Shown here piece after piece: positions 8,819 to 17,741 of a stretch of 64,000 bases of DNA; within the stretch, counting starts at the first letter, position 1; every line of letters starts with the position of its first letter. Under the pieces are notes generated by a model. That model had not been told where the DNA came from, ran no database searches, and saw only the letters and a program-made list of their open reading frames with translations. A program made the translations under genes and the position numbers. The DNA comes from Clostridium sp. CF012 (GTDB taxonomy: Bacteria; Bacillota; Clostridia; Clostridiales; Clostridiaceae), in NCBI RefSeq assembly GCF_018861755.1, contig NZ_JAHLEF010000002.1:124001-188000 (forward strand), given 5' to 3'.

Positions 8819-9766
8819 CTATAACTTTTCGAGTGGAGCTTGAATAGTACTTATTATATCCTCTATAATTGTTCTACTTTTATTCCCAAGGCCAAGATCA
8901 TTCTTAAGCATCAACCTATGGCTTAAGATCGGGATTGCGAGTTCCTTTATATCCTCCGGAATTACATAGTCTCTCCCTCTTATCGCAGCTAGTGCTTGGC
9001 TTCCCTTCATCATATTTAATGTAGCTCTTGGACTACATCCAAGCTCCACTTCCCTATGACTTCTTGTAGCGCTCACTATTGCTATTATGTAATCTTTTAT
9101 TTCTTCACTAACATGTACCATAGTATAATTATTTTGAACGTACTCTATTTCTTCCATACTAACCACTGCCTCAAGGTCATTGAGTGGATCTACTGTCATA
9201 AATCTATTCATCATAGTCTTCTCTTCGTTAATATCTGGATATCCCAATGAAAGCTTCATAAAAAATCTATCTAATTGTGCTTCTGGTAATGGAAAGGTTC
9301 CAAACTGTTCCACTGGATTTTGAGTAGCAATTACGAAAAAGGGTTTTTCGAGTTTTATAGTATTACCCTCCACAGTAATTTGTCTCTCTTCCATACACTC
9401 TAAAAGCGCTGACTGTGTTCTAGGTGTAGCTCTATTAATTTCATCTGCCAAAACTATCTGACTGAGTAGCGGACCTTTTCTAAACTCAAAGTCCTGGTTC
9501 TTTTGATTATAATAATATATTCCAGTTAAATCTGAAGGCAATAAATCCGGTGTAAACTGTATCCTCTTAAACATGCAATTCATAGACCTTGAAAGACTCT
9601 TCGCAAGCTTTGTTTTACCAAGTCCGGGAACATCCTCAATAAGAACATGTCCAGAACATATAAACGCTACTATAATTTTATCGATATTGTCCCCTTTTCC
9701 AACTATAACTTTACCCACATTCCCCTTGATTTTGCCTCTAAATTCCTCAAATTTCTTAGTATCCAT
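8819..9766 (-). CDS. MoxR-family AAA+ ATPase
   Basis: A 315-residue ATPase with Walker A in EDVPGLGKTKLAKSL (about residue 44), Walker B/sensor in ADEINRATPRTQSALLECMEE (about 108), sensor 1 in FFVIATQNP and the arginine-finger stretch LDRFFMKL. MoxR proteins act as chaperones that activate partner complexes, typically with von Willebrand A proteins. It is the first gene of the MoxR-DUF58-membrane protein operon, with a very strong GGGGGG ribosome site before the ATG. Confidence 0.93.
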   Translation of the reverse strand: MDTKKFEEFRGKIKGNVGKVIVGKGDNIDKIIVAFICSGHVLIEDVPGLGKTKLAKSLSRSMNCMFKRIQFTPDLLPSDLTGIYYYNQKNQDFEFRKGPLLSQIVLADEINRATPRTQSALLECMEERQITVEGNTIKLEKPFFVIATQNPVEQFGTFPLPEAQLDRFFMKLSLGYPDINEEKTMMNRFMTVDPLNDLEAVVSMEEIEYVQNNYTMVHVSEEIKDYIIAIVSATRSHREVELGCSPRATLNMMKGSQALAAIRGRDYVIPEDIKELAIPILSHRLMLKNDLGLGNKSRTIIEDIISTIQAPLEKL

Positions 9767-9851
9767 TTTTAACCCCCCCCATTAATTTATATATTTACAT
9801 ATAGTGACTTACAAATTCTTTAATGTAAATATACCATATATAGTAATTCTT

Positions 9852-10247
9852 TTAAATATGATTTGTTGTTATTTGAGACTTATTAAAATAGCTTCTTTTA
9901 TATAAAGTATATATTAATACTATTATTGACCACTGGGCATTTCCATAAAAAAGTTGTTGCTTATATTGATTTGACAAAATAATACTTACTACTAAAAGGT
10001 ATATAGTGTAGGCTATCATAAGCCACCAACCCCACTTTTTAAGTTTCAAATACCCATAAGCTATTATTAAAAAAATTATTGAAACTAATACCTTCATTAA
10101 CCTCTCTGGAACATTTGGCAATCCAACTCTAACTGCAATTCCATATTTTTCTGTAGCATTTGTAAATAACGTTATTATTAATACAATTGCACCAAAAATA
10201 TAAAAATACCCAATTAATGTTATACCTAAAGGTCTTTTTTTACCCAT
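9852..10247 (-). CDS. Small membrane protein, unrecognised
   Basis: A 131-residue protein with four predicted membrane helices (about residues 8-26, 45-65, 70-88, 102-120) and a basic start GKKRPLG. I do not recognise the family. The start is at the ATG six bases after GGGAGGG; the longer frame to 10271 would put this ribosome site inside the gene. It stands alone between the MoxR operon and a long-hairpin repeat. Confidence 0.6.
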   Translation of the reverse strand: MGKKRPLGITLIGYFYIFGAIVLIITLFTNATEKYGIAVRVGLPNVPERLMKVLVSIIFLIIAYGYLKLKKWGWWLMIAYTIYLLVVSIILSNQYKQQLFYGNAQWSIIVLIYTLYKRSYFNKSQITTNHI

Positions 10248-10476
10248 ACATATCCCTCCCATTAATATCATAATAGATTATAATTATCTAATTATTCAAT
10301 TATATAAAATATATATATAAATTTCAAATATTTAACATAGAAATACATGCTTGTTTTTCGATTTAAATCTCTTAACTTTTTATTGAAATTATATATGTAA
10401 GCTCTATGATGATTTACATAGTGTTATTGACCCCCTAAGGAATACCCAGAAGATTCTTATAGCAACTATATACTAG

Positions 10477-10720
10477 GTATGAAATTTCTCCGAAGTGACT
10501 TGCAATACGAGGCGAAGAAGCTTTTGAAATTTGATTTAGAAATTCTTGTTTTGCGAATATAAAATTCTCGTGAGCCTGACAGGAAGTCAGGCTAGCGAAC
10601 CCGAGCCAGGACGGCGAGTGTGAGAGTCAGAGAATTTTATATTTGCAAAACATTAGAATTTCTTAATCAAATTTCCAGCTTCAAGTTCGTATTGCAAGGC
10701 ACGTAGGAGGAATTTCATAC
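10477..10720. repeat. Long-hairpin interspersed repeat, copy A (full length)
   Basis: A 244-bp imperfect palindrome. It opens GTATGAAATTTC, continues GTGACTTGCAATA, and ends with the reverse complement, GCAAGGCACGTAGG then GAAATTTCATAC style. The two arms of about 90 bp pair with few mismatches. The centre carries a small GC-rich hairpin (GCCTGAC, AGGAA, GTCAGGC) then AGCGAACCCGAGCCAGGACGG. The same sequence recurs at 17950 and 19076, and shortened versions at 17742, 23856, 23987, 24548 and 25827. Confidence 0.9.
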
Positions 10721-10744
10721 CCCTTTGTGTAGATCACTTATAAA

Positions 10745-10776
10745 AAAAATCTCTCACCGTTAGGTAAGAGATTTTT
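10745..10776 (-). terminator. Terminator after the small-multidrug-export-like gene
   Basis: A 14-bp stem (AAAAATCTCTCACC/GGTAAGAGATTTTT, one mismatch) around a GTTA loop lies directly after the stop, with a T-run on the minus strand. Confidence 0.85.
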
Positions 10777-10778
10777 AA

Positions 10779-11237
10779 TTAAAGCATATTCAAGAACGCT
10801 GGGAAAGCTACAGCAAGCCCAGTAATAATAAGTCCACATAAAAAAGATCCTACAACTGCACACATAACAGATCTTTTAAAATCCAACTTTAAAAAAGCTG
10901 CTATTGCAGTCCCTGTCCAAACTCCTGTAGTTGGAAGAGGTATTGCAATAAATGTTATAAGCGCTATTTCTTCAAATTTTTGAAATTTAGATTTATTCTT
11001 ATTTATCTTCTTATCAATTAAATTGTAAAAGCCACTAAAGGCCTTATATTTGCCTAACCATTCAAATATTTTATTGAAACATATCAATACAAAAGGAACC
11101 GGAAGCAAACTTCCCAAAAAACTTATTAAAAATACCGCTATTGGATTAATATTATAAACATTTATTCCAAGAGGTATAGCACCTTTCTGCTCAATAAGAG
11201 GCACTGCAGATAGTAAAAACACTTGTAACCACTCCAT
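10779..11237 (-). CDS. Small multidrug export-like membrane protein (COG2426)
   Basis: A 152-residue hydrophobic protein with four to five helices. The conserved P-L-I-E-x-K-G-A-I-P segment near the N-terminus (PLIEQKGAIPLG) and the central IPLPTTGVWTGT motif mark the Sm_multidrug_ex/COG2426 family. Family members are annotated as putative small multidrug export proteins, but transport has hardly been tested. The start was taken at the second ATG, five bases after GAGGAGAG. It is flanked by its own terminator and the next gene's, so it is monocistronic. Confidence 0.82.
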   Translation of the reverse strand: MEWLQVFLLSAVPLIEQKGAIPLGINVYNINPIAVFLISFLGSLLPVPFVLICFNKIFEWLGKYKAFSGFYNLIDKKINKNKSKFQKFEEIALITFIAIPLPTTGVWTGTAIAAFLKLDFKRSVMCAVVGSFLCGLIITGLAVAFPAFLNML

Positions 11238-11287
11238 AAAAACTCTCCTCATTTATAATTTTTTCTTAATGTACCTTCAAAAAAAAT

Positions 11288-11306
11288 GACTAGTTATATA
11301 CTAGTC
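11288..11306 (-). terminator. Small hairpin with T-runs on both sides (degV terminator)
   Basis: GACTAGT, TATAT, ACTAGTC forms a 7-bp stem with poly-A/poly-T on either flank, so it could terminate in both directions. It lies about 110 bp after the degV stop. Confidence 0.65.
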
Positions 11307-11417
11307 TATTTTTTTGATGCTTAATTTATTATTTACTCTACTATTATAAGTATTATGCTTCCATACTTTCAAGTAGATATTATAAATAAATTAATATTTA
11401 ACTATATATTCACATTT

Positions 11418-12308
11418 CTAAATATCAATTATATGGTGTTGTCTACTCTCACCAATAAAAAACACTGCTAGTGCCCCTGGTCCACTAAATCTTCCTACAA
11501 CTGGTCCAATATAATGAATAAGTACTTCTTTAACACTAACCTTTTCCAAAATCTCCTCTTTAAGCCTTACAGCTTCCTCATAACAATCTGCATGACAGAT
11601 AGCTATGGTTTGAGTTTCAGGATTTTTAATCTTTTCCTTCAATATTTCTGCAAGCTTTGTTATAGATTTTTTACGCCCACGAACCTTAAACACTGGCATT
11701 ACGCGTCCCTCATGGTTAAGTGTAAGTATAGGCTTTATATGTAGTACTAGCCCTAAGGTAGCCGCCATATTAGATATTCTTCCGCCTCTTTTTAAGAAAT
11801 TCAAGTCTTGCACAGTAATATAAGTATTTAAATTTTGTATGTTTTTTTCTATTTCGCACACAATTTCCTCTGCAGTGCATCCGTCCTTTTTCATTTCCAC
11901 AGCTTTTCTAACCATAAGACCTTGTCCAAGTGATGCTGTTAACACATCGATAATATATATTATAGCACTTGGAAACTCTTCCAATATAGCGGTCTTTCCA
12001 ATGTTAGCGCTATTATACGTTCCGCTAAGACCTGAAGAAACTCCAACATAAATTATATCCTGACCACGCTTAGCCGCAGGTTTAAACATATTATAGAAGC
12101 TTTCAGAATTTGCTTGAGAGGTATTAGGCAATGCGCCTTCCCTAAGGTCATCAAAAAACTGTTTTTGACTTAAACTTTGTCCAAAATCATCTAAGTACTC
12201 TTTACCATTATAACTAAATGGTAACATAGCAAAGGGTATATTATTTCCATAAATATATTCCTTTGGCAAATCGCAGCAAGAATCTGTCATAATAACAAAA
12301 TCTCTCAT
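11418..12308 (-). CDS. DegV family fatty-acid-binding protein
   Basis: A 296-residue two-domain protein with the family motifs TDSCCDLP at the N-terminus, an (N)TSQ loop near residue 63 and SSGLSGTYNSA near 92, followed by the DVLTASLGQG segment. DegV proteins bind long-chain fatty acids and, as FakB, present them to the kinase FakA for phosphorylation and entry into phospholipids. No fakA is visible here, so a lipid-shuttling role is inferred from the family. It is transcribed alone, with GGAGG before the ATG. Confidence 0.9.
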   Translation of the reverse strand: MRDFVIMTDSCCDLPKEYIYGNNIPFAMLPFSYNGKEYLDDFGQSLSQKQFFDDLREGALPNTSQANSESFYNMFKPAAKRGQDIIYVGVSSGLSGTYNSANIGKTAILEEFPSAIIYIIDVLTASLGQGLMVRKAVEMKKDGCTAEEIVCEIEKNIQNLNTYITVQDLNFLKRGGRISNMAATLGLVLHIKPILTLNHEGRVMPVFKVRGRKKSITKLAEILKEKIKNPETQTIAICHADCYEEAVRLKEEILEKVSVKEVLIHYIGPVVGRFSGPGALAVFFIGESRQHHIIDI

Positions 12309-12424
12309 TTGTACTCCTCCTAGTTTTTATAATTCCGCAAATATTTTGTTAAACAATACAGTAAAAACTATAGCATAAAAACGTTCACTGTACAACGAAA
12401 TTGTATTTACAGAGTAATTTATTA

Positions 12425-12453
12425 TTGCTTTATAAATACGCCTATATTATAAT
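12425..12453 (+). promoter_or_regulatory. Predicted sigma-A promoter of the flavodiiron fusion gene
   Basis: TTGCTT, 17 bp, TATAAT. The start of transcription would fall near 12460, downstream of the farthest possible in-frame start and 40 bases before the chosen ATG. This supports the shorter reading frame. Confidence 0.6.
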
Positions 12454-12502
12454 GTTGAATAATAACTATTATTTTCCAATAGTAATTAAAGGAGTGTTGA
12501 CA

Positions 12503-15046
12503 ATGAAGGCATTAGAAGTAAAAAAAGATATTTACTGGGTAGGTGCATTAGACCCAAACCTTAGAATTTTTGATATAGTTATGTATACCCCTTTTGGTTC
12601 TACTTATAACTCTTTTGTAGTTAAAGGTAGCGAAAAGACAGCTGTATTCGAGACAGTAAAAGTAAAATTTTTTGATGAATATATTGAAAGACTAAAATCT
12701 TTAGACATTAATATAGAAACCCTTGATTATATTGTAGTCAGCCATACAGAGCCAGACCACGCAGGTTCAGTTGCTAAACTTTTAGAAATTTCTAAAAATG
12801 CAAAAGTAGTGGGTTCAGCAGCAGCCATTAAATTTCTTAAGGGTATTGCAAATAGAGATTTTGAATACATAACTGTTAAAGATGGCGATACTATAAATCT
12901 TGGAAATAAAACCCTATCCTTTATTTCAGCTCCTTTTCTTCACTGGCCAGATTCAATATTTACCTATATTGTGGAAGACAAGGTTCTTATCACCTGTGAT
13001 TCCTTTGGAAGTCATTACTGCAATCCTGAAATGTATAATGATTTAAACCAAAACCAGGATAATTATAGAGAAGCCTTAAAATACTACTTTGATGGTATTA
13101 TGTCCCCCTTTAAACCATATGTGTTAAAAGCTATAGACAAAATCAAAGACCTTCCAATAGATATTATATGCCCAGGACATGGCCCCATTTTAAGAGAAGA
13201 CCCTTGGAATATAGTAAGCCAGTACAAAGAGTGGAGCCTTCCAATGGAAGCTTCGCAGGAGCCGCAAATTACCTTATGCTACGTATCAGCTTACGGCTAT
13301 ACTGAGGCTGTTGCTAAAAAAATACAACAGGGCATAAACACCTACTGTAACTTCAAAGTTAACATGTATGATGTTATACATAGTGATATGAATGATATTC
13401 TAGATAGTATAGATAAATCTCAAGGAATAATTTTCGGTTCTCCTACTATGAATGGAGATGCTCTAAAACCAATATGGGATATTCTAATAAATTTAAATCC
13501 TCTAGTTCATGGTGGTAAAGTAGCTTCTGCATTTGGCTCTTATGGTTGGAGTGGAGAAGCCGTTCCAAATATAGAGGCTAGATTAAAACAAATTAAGCTA
13601 CATTTATATCCTTCCATGAAATATAATTTTAACCCCACAGAAGGAGATTTAAACTTTGCCTACAAATTCGGAGAAAGTTTTGCAGAAAAAATAGCTGAAA
13701 AAATTAAAATAAAAAGTTGCCCAATCAAACCTGCTACAGAAAAAAGATGGAAATGCGTAGTTTGTGGAGAAGAATTTGATGGCCCTAACCCACCTGAAAC
13801 ATGCCCTGCTTGTGGAGCCAGTGCTGACCAATTTATTCAAGTATCACAAGATGTAGTAACCTTTAGTTCTGATAAAAATGAAAAATTCCTAATCATCGGT
13901 AACGGTGCTGCTGGATATTATGCTGCGGATGCCATAAGAAAAAGAAATAAACAATGTGTTATAGAAATAATCTCTGATGAACCATACTTAACCTATTATA
14001 GACCTTCCATCTCTGATGGTATAAGTGAAGACCTTAAAGAAGATACTTTTTATCTATCTCCGAAACAGTGGTATGTGGATAATAACATTAGCCTTACCTT
14101 AGGAGTTCAGGTTCAAAGCCTAAAGCCTGAAGAAAAAAAAGTATTACTTAAAGATGGTAGCTCTATGAGTTATGATAAACTAATTTTAGCAAATGGAAGT
14201 CAAAACTTCATAATTCCTATACAAGGAGTAGAAAAACCAGGAGTCTTCACTTTAAGAAATTTAAAAGATTTAGAAGCCATTAGAAAAAATATGAAAACTG
14301 CAAAGAACGTAGTAATTGTAGGTGGCGGACTCCTAGGTCTTGAAGCAGCCTACGAAATAAGCAAGACTGGTCTAGACGTTTGTGTAGTGGAAGTCAGTAG
14401 TTTCCTACTTAATAAGCAATTAGATAGTGAAAGTAGCCTTATCCTTAAGACTGCAGTTGAAAACCAAAATATCGAAGTTATACTTTCCGATTCTGTGACC
14501 TCTATAGTAGGTGAAAAATCAGTTTCCTCTGTTAAGCTAAAAAGTGGAAGAACGCTAGAGGCAGATCTCGTGCTATTTTCAACAGGTATTGTACCAAATA
14601 AAAATATAGCCCATAAAACTAATATAATCACTAACAGAGGCATACTAATAAACGATAAAATGGAAACCAATGTTAAAGATATATATGCCTGTGGAGACAT
14701 TGCAGAATTCGGGGGTAGAGTATATGGTAATTGGCCAGCTTCTGTAGAAATGGGTAAAGCGGCAGGAATGAATGCGGTAGGCGAAAGTAAAGACTTAGCC
14801 ATCTCTCTAAGTGCTATCTCCTTCAATGCTATGGGACTAGAACTATTATCCGTAGGTGAGATATCCAAAGCAGGATCTATTGCTATTAGTATAAAGGATG
14901 ATGAAAACAAAATATATAAAAAATTATTCTTCACTGAAAACATCCTAACCGGTGGAATTCTAATAGGAGACAACAAGTCTTCAGCCAAACTAATAAGTTC
15001 CATTGAAGAATCAAAAACACTAAAAGAAGTATTTGATATGCTTTAG
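12503..15046 (+). CDS. Class F flavodiiron protein: FDP-rubredoxin-NADH:rubredoxin oxidoreductase fusion
   Basis: An 847-residue soluble enzyme that reduces O2 to water (and possibly NO) with NADH, protecting an anaerobe. Domains: metallo-beta-lactamase-like diiron domain (1-250) with all ligands present (H81, E83, D85, H86, H147, D166, H226); flavodoxin domain (about 255-400, FMN loop SAYGYTEA); rubredoxin (about 414-450, Cys 418, 421, 434, 437); FAD/NADH oxidoreductase (about 460-847) with GNGAAG, VGGGLLGLEAA and YACGDIAE. This arrangement matches the FDP_F oxygen reductase described in C. difficile. The start is the ATG behind AAAGGAG; the frame is open further upstream but lacks a ribosome site. 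Monocistronic, ended by the hairpin at 15110. Confidence 0.95.
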   Translation: MKALEVKKDIYWVGALDPNLRIFDIVMYTPFGSTYNSFVVKGSEKTAVFETVKVKFFDEYIERLKSLDINIETLDYIVVSHTEPDHAGSVAKLLEISKNAKVVGSAAAIKFLKGIANRDFEYITVKDGDTINLGNKTLSFISAPFLHWPDSIFTYIVEDKVLITCDSFGSHYCNPEMYNDLNQNQDNYREALKYYFDGIMSPFKPYVLKAIDKIKDLPIDIICPGHGPILREDPWNIVSQYKEWSLPMEASQEPQITLCYVSAYGYTEAVAKKIQQGINTYCNFKVNMYDVIHSDMNDILDSIDKSQGIIFGSPTMNGDALKPIWDILINLNPLVHGGKVASAFGSYGWSGEAVPNIEARLKQIKLHLYPSMKYNFNPTEGDLNFAYKFGESFAEKIAEKIKIKSCPIKPATEKRWKCVVCGEEFDGPNPPETCPACGASADQFIQVSQDVVTFSSDKNEKFLIIGNGAAGYYAADAIRKRNKQCVIEIISDEPYLTYYRPSISDGISEDLKEDTFYLSPKQWYVDNNISLTLGVQVQSLKPEEKKVLLKDGSSMSYDKLILANGSQNFIIPIQGVEKPGVFTLRNLKDLEAIRKNMKTAKNVVIVGGGLLGLEAAYEISKTGLDVCVVEVSSFLLNKQLDSESSLILKTAVENQNIEVILSDSVTSIVGEKSVSSVKLKSGRTLEADLVLFSTGIVPNKNIAHKTNIITNRGILINDKMETNVKDIYACGDIAEFGGRVYGNWPASVEMGKAAGMNAVGESKDLAISLSAISFNAMGLELLSVGEISKAGSIAISIKDDENKIYKKLFFTENILTGGILIGDNKSSAKLISSIEESKTLKEVFDML

Positions 15047-15052
15047 AGCTGG

Positions 15053-15075
15053 TGCCACCCACGTGGCAAGTGGCA
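15053..15075 (-). repeat. 23-bp TGCCAC...GTGGCA repeat, copy 1
   Basis: A GC-rich 23-mer in AT-rich DNA: TGCCAC at one end, an internal CCACGTGG palindrome and GTGGCA at the other. Copies occur at 34796, 41559 and 62210; the third differs by nothing and the fourth by one base. This one starts seven bases after the flavodiiron stop. Confidence 0.85.
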
Positions 15076-15109
15076 TGTTGCATTTTTTAGTTTTAGGCAT
15101 CCACGTAAT

Positions 15110-15147
15110 AAAGAGCACATAAGACTTAAATGTCTTATGTGCTCTTT
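15110..15147 (+). terminator. Terminator of the flavodiiron gene
   Basis: A perfect 16-bp stem (AAAGAGCACATAAGAC/GTCTTATGTGCTCTTT) with a TTAAAT loop, followed by GCTTATTTT. Confidence 0.9.
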
Positions 15148-15190
15148 GCTTATTTTACGAAGGTAAAATTATCGTTGCCTGAACAGGATG

Positions 15191-15216
15191 CATAACAATT
15201 AGTAATTGCTATGTCC
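15191..15216. repeat. CATAAC...GTTATG-type palindromic module, copy 1
   Basis: CATAACAATTAGTAATTGCTATG plus TCC forms a short imperfect palindrome, preceded by a degraded stretch (AAAATTATCGTTGCCTGAAC) like the left arm of the long-hairpin repeat. Related modules sit at 17850 and 25284, with a half-module at 23966. Confidence 0.55.
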
Positions 15217-15271
15217 TCCTAAATAATACCTAACTGGTGATTAAAATAGTAGGTAATCGCAAGAGAATTTT

Positions 15272-16162
15272 CTATTGCATTAACGCCTTATCGATACCCT
15301 CTGACAATGCTTTCGATAATTTATATTGGTAATTTACATTTGCGAGTTGCTTGTCCTCTTCCACATTAGATTGGAAACCCATTTCCACTAAAATAACAGG
15401 AACCACGGACCAATTAAAACCTGTAAGATCATTTCTTTCCACAACACCTCTATTTTTCATCCCAATACTGTTAATTAAATTATTAAAAACTATCTCACCA
15501 TATCTTTTGCTTGTTTTATATATAGCATTTGTGTTTTTACCATCTGCTGGAACTAGCATTGAGGCTCCCTCAACAGATGAATTATTATTTGAATCCGCAT
15601 GAATTCTTATGACTAAGTCTGCCTCGGCCTTATTCCCAACCTGTGCCCTTGCAATATTCCCTAACATTTGTTTATTTTCTGTTTTAGTCATTATTACCTT
15701 ATAGCCTTTTTCTTCTAGCAACCTCTTTAACCTAACTGCTACTCTCATATTAATCATGTACTCAGGAGTTTTTGTATTAATCCCCTGACCCCCACCCGGT
15801 TCCTTTATTTTCATTATATTGGAACCTGGAGCTTGTTGCTCTTTTTCTATACTGGTAACACTTGCATGTCCTGGGTCTATAACAATAACCATGTCAGAAG
15901 TTTTTTTCAATACCGGAATTTTAACTTCTTTTTTAGTTTCAGTCTTGACCTCAGCTGTTACCTTTTTTCCTACCCTAGCTATTTTTTCTTTTTCCATTCT
16001 CGTCAACGCGACTTTACTAGTTTTATTTATAGTTTCTTTATTAACATTCATATCTTGTTCAGATTTCCCATTTGCTTTACTCACATAAGTTGCCCCATAT
16101 ATTACTCCACCAATAATAGGTATACAAATAAAAATCAAAATAATCTTCTTCATTTTCGACAT
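15272..16162 (-). CDS. N-acetylmuramoyl-L-alanine amidase (Amidase_3), membrane-anchored
   Basis: A 296-residue zinc amidase that cuts the bond between MurNAc and L-Ala in peptidoglycan. An N-terminal signal/anchor (residues 6-28) is followed by a Lys/Glu-rich linker to about residue 88 and then the catalytic domain with the zinc ligands in VIDPGHAS, a Glu in the KTPEYMINMRVA helix, RIHADSN, and the catalytic Glu in VILVEMGFQSN. The insertion after DPGHAS and the long linker distinguish it from CwlD. The ATG follows GGGAG. A role in cell-wall turnover, sporulation or germination is possible; which one cannot be told from sequence. Confidence 0.9.
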   Translation of the reverse strand: MSKMKKIILIFICIPIIGGVIYGATYVSKANGKSEQDMNVNKETINKTSKVALTRMEKEKIARVGKKVTAEVKTETKKEVKIPVLKKTSDMVIVIDPGHASVTSIEKEQQAPGSNIMKIKEPGGGQGINTKTPEYMINMRVAVRLKRLLEEKGYKVIMTKTENKQMLGNIARAQVGNKAEADLVIRIHADSNNNSSVEGASMLVPADGKNTNAIYKTSKRYGEIVFNNLINSIGMKNRGVVERNDLTGFNWSVVPVILVEMGFQSNVEEDKQLANVNYQYKLSKALSEGIDKALMQ

Positions 16163-16368
16163 TTAAACACTCCCAACACTTTTCTTGAAAAATAACAATA
16201 ACCAATGCCTATCTTACTATTCCTTTATGGGAATGTATATACTTATATAAGCTTGTTAACTAAAATTTAAAAAAATATTATATTTTAAATTCCAAGCATT
16301 TCATAGTATTATAATAGCCTAAAAACCCTAAACTAAAAAAGATGAATGTTAAAAAAGGAGGCCTTTTA

Positions 16369-16752
16369 ATGGTACGTAAAAAAGATAACTACGTAAATGA
16401 GGACCGTGATAAAATAGAAAAGGCTAATAGAATAGAGGAACTTGAAAACCTAATAGAAAGTCACACTAGAACAGAGCGACATCTTGAACAACACTCTGAT
16501 ATTTCTTCACCTAGAAAAATCAGTGAATCAAGAGAAAAACAAGCTGAGAGAGAAGATAATATCGAAATATTAAAAGATAAAATTGTAAGTGGAAACAAGA
16601 CCCAGTCCAATGAATCAGAAGGCCTAGCACGAAATTATACCTTTGCTAATGGATACATTGAACATAACAAAGAACACATGGATGAACTAGCCTTAGAAAA
16701 CATGAAAGAAAAGCAGCAAAACCGAAGGGACAGGATGAACGGATTAACTTAA
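16369..16752 (+). CDS. Tlp-like small hydrophilic (spore) protein
   Basis: A 127-residue, highly charged, helix-forming protein with no hydrophobic core. The pattern DNIEILKDKIVSG ... NGYIEHNKEHMDELALENMKEKQQNRRDRMNG resembles small acid-soluble spore protein Tlp (DN-hydrophobic-KI ... KNxRRxxxMxxE layout), but the protein is longer than usual Tlp and carries an extra N-terminal charged helix. The start is the ATG following AAGGAGG. It shares a two-way terminator with the convergent PBECR4-like gene. Function is uncertain; packaging in the spore core is the family role. Confidence 0.5.
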   Translation: MVRKKDNYVNEDRDKIEKANRIEELENLIESHTRTERHLEQHSDISSPRKISESREKQAEREDNIEILKDKIVSGNKTQSNESEGLARNYTFANGYIEHNKEHMDELALENMKEKQQNRRDRMNGLT

Positions 16753-16789
16753 AAGGCAGGCAAAATCCTAAGGATTTTGCCTGCCTTTT
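16751..16789. terminator. Bidirectional terminator between convergent genes
   Basis: A perfect 19-bp inverted repeat (AAAAGGCAGGCAAAATCCT and its complement) separated by one base, with CTTTTT on the plus side and a matching A-run on the other. It ends the Tlp-like gene. The stop codon of the convergent PBECR4-like gene lies inside it, so that gene's last codons form half of its own terminator. Confidence 0.88.
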
Positions 16790-17454
16790 CTTTTTAATAC
16801 TTTAATTTTCTTTCCTTGCTGTTTAACCTCAATAGTTGCTGCAACCTCTAGTTCTGATTTAAAAGGATGTTTAGAAATGATTTTTTTATTTATAATCTTC
16901 ATGTACTCTTGATTAATAATAAACCTATCACTATTGTCTCTTTCAACAATAAAAGTGCGGGGGTAGTAAACTCCTCTTTTCTCATCCTTCTCAATTCCCA
17001 AATGTATCCTACGTTCATAGTGAGTATCATATAATATAAATTCACAGGATATCTTAGAATGACCCGTAATATTATTAAATTTTATAATTTCACATTGCCT
17101 CAATAATTGATACAGGAATGAAAAGCAAAGGATTTTGTCTTTATCCCTAGAAAATTTTCTTTCATCCATGCTTTTTAGTTTTTTAATAGTTATATCCCCG
17201 TTAAATATACCCATATAGCCATTTTCACCACTGTAGAATTTTTTCGACTTATAGGGCACAATATGTTGAAACCCCATCAAATGGCATAGATTAACATCTA
17301 AGAATTCCAACTTAATTATACTTTCATTTTCCAACTGGAACACATATATGTTAGGGCAAATATATATATCATAAAACTCCTGTAGAAGCTTCAAAGAAAT
17401 TTCAGAAATCTTGGGTAATCTAGTTAAATTTAATAGCTCATCTGTAGTTAGCAT
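16768..17454 (-). CDS. PBECR4-like domain protein (putative RNase-fold)
   Basis: A 228-residue soluble protein. The segment LCHLMGFQHI (near residue 57), followed later by FSFLYQLLRQCEII and a strand-rich IHLGIEKDEKRGVYYPRTFIVERD, resembles PBECR4 proteins (phage Barnase-EndoU-ColicinE5/D-RelE-like nuclease fold), often found in mobile or polymorphic-toxin contexts. The catalytic residues are not certain by eye. The ATG inside the frame is chosen because GGAGG lies four bases before it; the longer start at 17487 has no ribosome site. Its last codons fall in the shared terminator. The family call is moderate and the function unknown. Confidence 0.5.
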   Translation of the reverse strand: MLTTDELLNLTRLPKISEISLKLLQEFYDIYICPNIYVFQLENESIIKLEFLDVNLCHLMGFQHIVPYKSKKFYSGENGYMGIFNGDITIKKLKSMDERKFSRDKDKILCFSFLYQLLRQCEIIKFNNITGHSKISCEFILYDTHYERRIHLGIEKDEKRGVYYPRTFIVERDNSDRFIINQEYMKIINKKIISKHPFKSELEVAATIEVKQQGKKIKVLKRKGRQNP

Positions 17455-17527
17455 ATTCCCTCCATAAGGAATGTCGTTAAAACTCATTCTAAATATAAAA
17501 ATTTTATAATACTCTATGATACTAATA

Positions 17528-17555
17528 AAGTCTTAACTAATAAAAGTTAAGACTT
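17528..17555. other. Perfect 11-bp inverted repeat upstream of the PBECR4-like gene
   Basis: AAGTCTTAACT, six bases, AGTTAAGACTT, lying about 75 bp before the gene start. The minus-strand side has only a weak T-run, so it could be an operator or a weak terminator. Confidence 0.4.
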
Positions 17556-17741
17556 CTAAAAAAATATATTCTATGTATAGATGAACAGCATATTAGTATT
17601 TTATGCCCTAATCGGCTAAGCTCCTAGTATATTTATTGTCTCCTAGGCGAGAGTGCGGGGCCGTTCGCTTATTCCCTCACAAGACTCAAATATTTTCAAA
17701 GTCTATATAGTCATTATACTCCTGATAACCAAAGAGTTCAA

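Noticed and set aside
13649-15003. Open frames antisense to the flavodiiron gene (63 and 217 codons)
   Set aside because: They are shadows of the plus-strand gene: no ribosome site, unlikely composition and complete overlap with a firmly identified enzyme.
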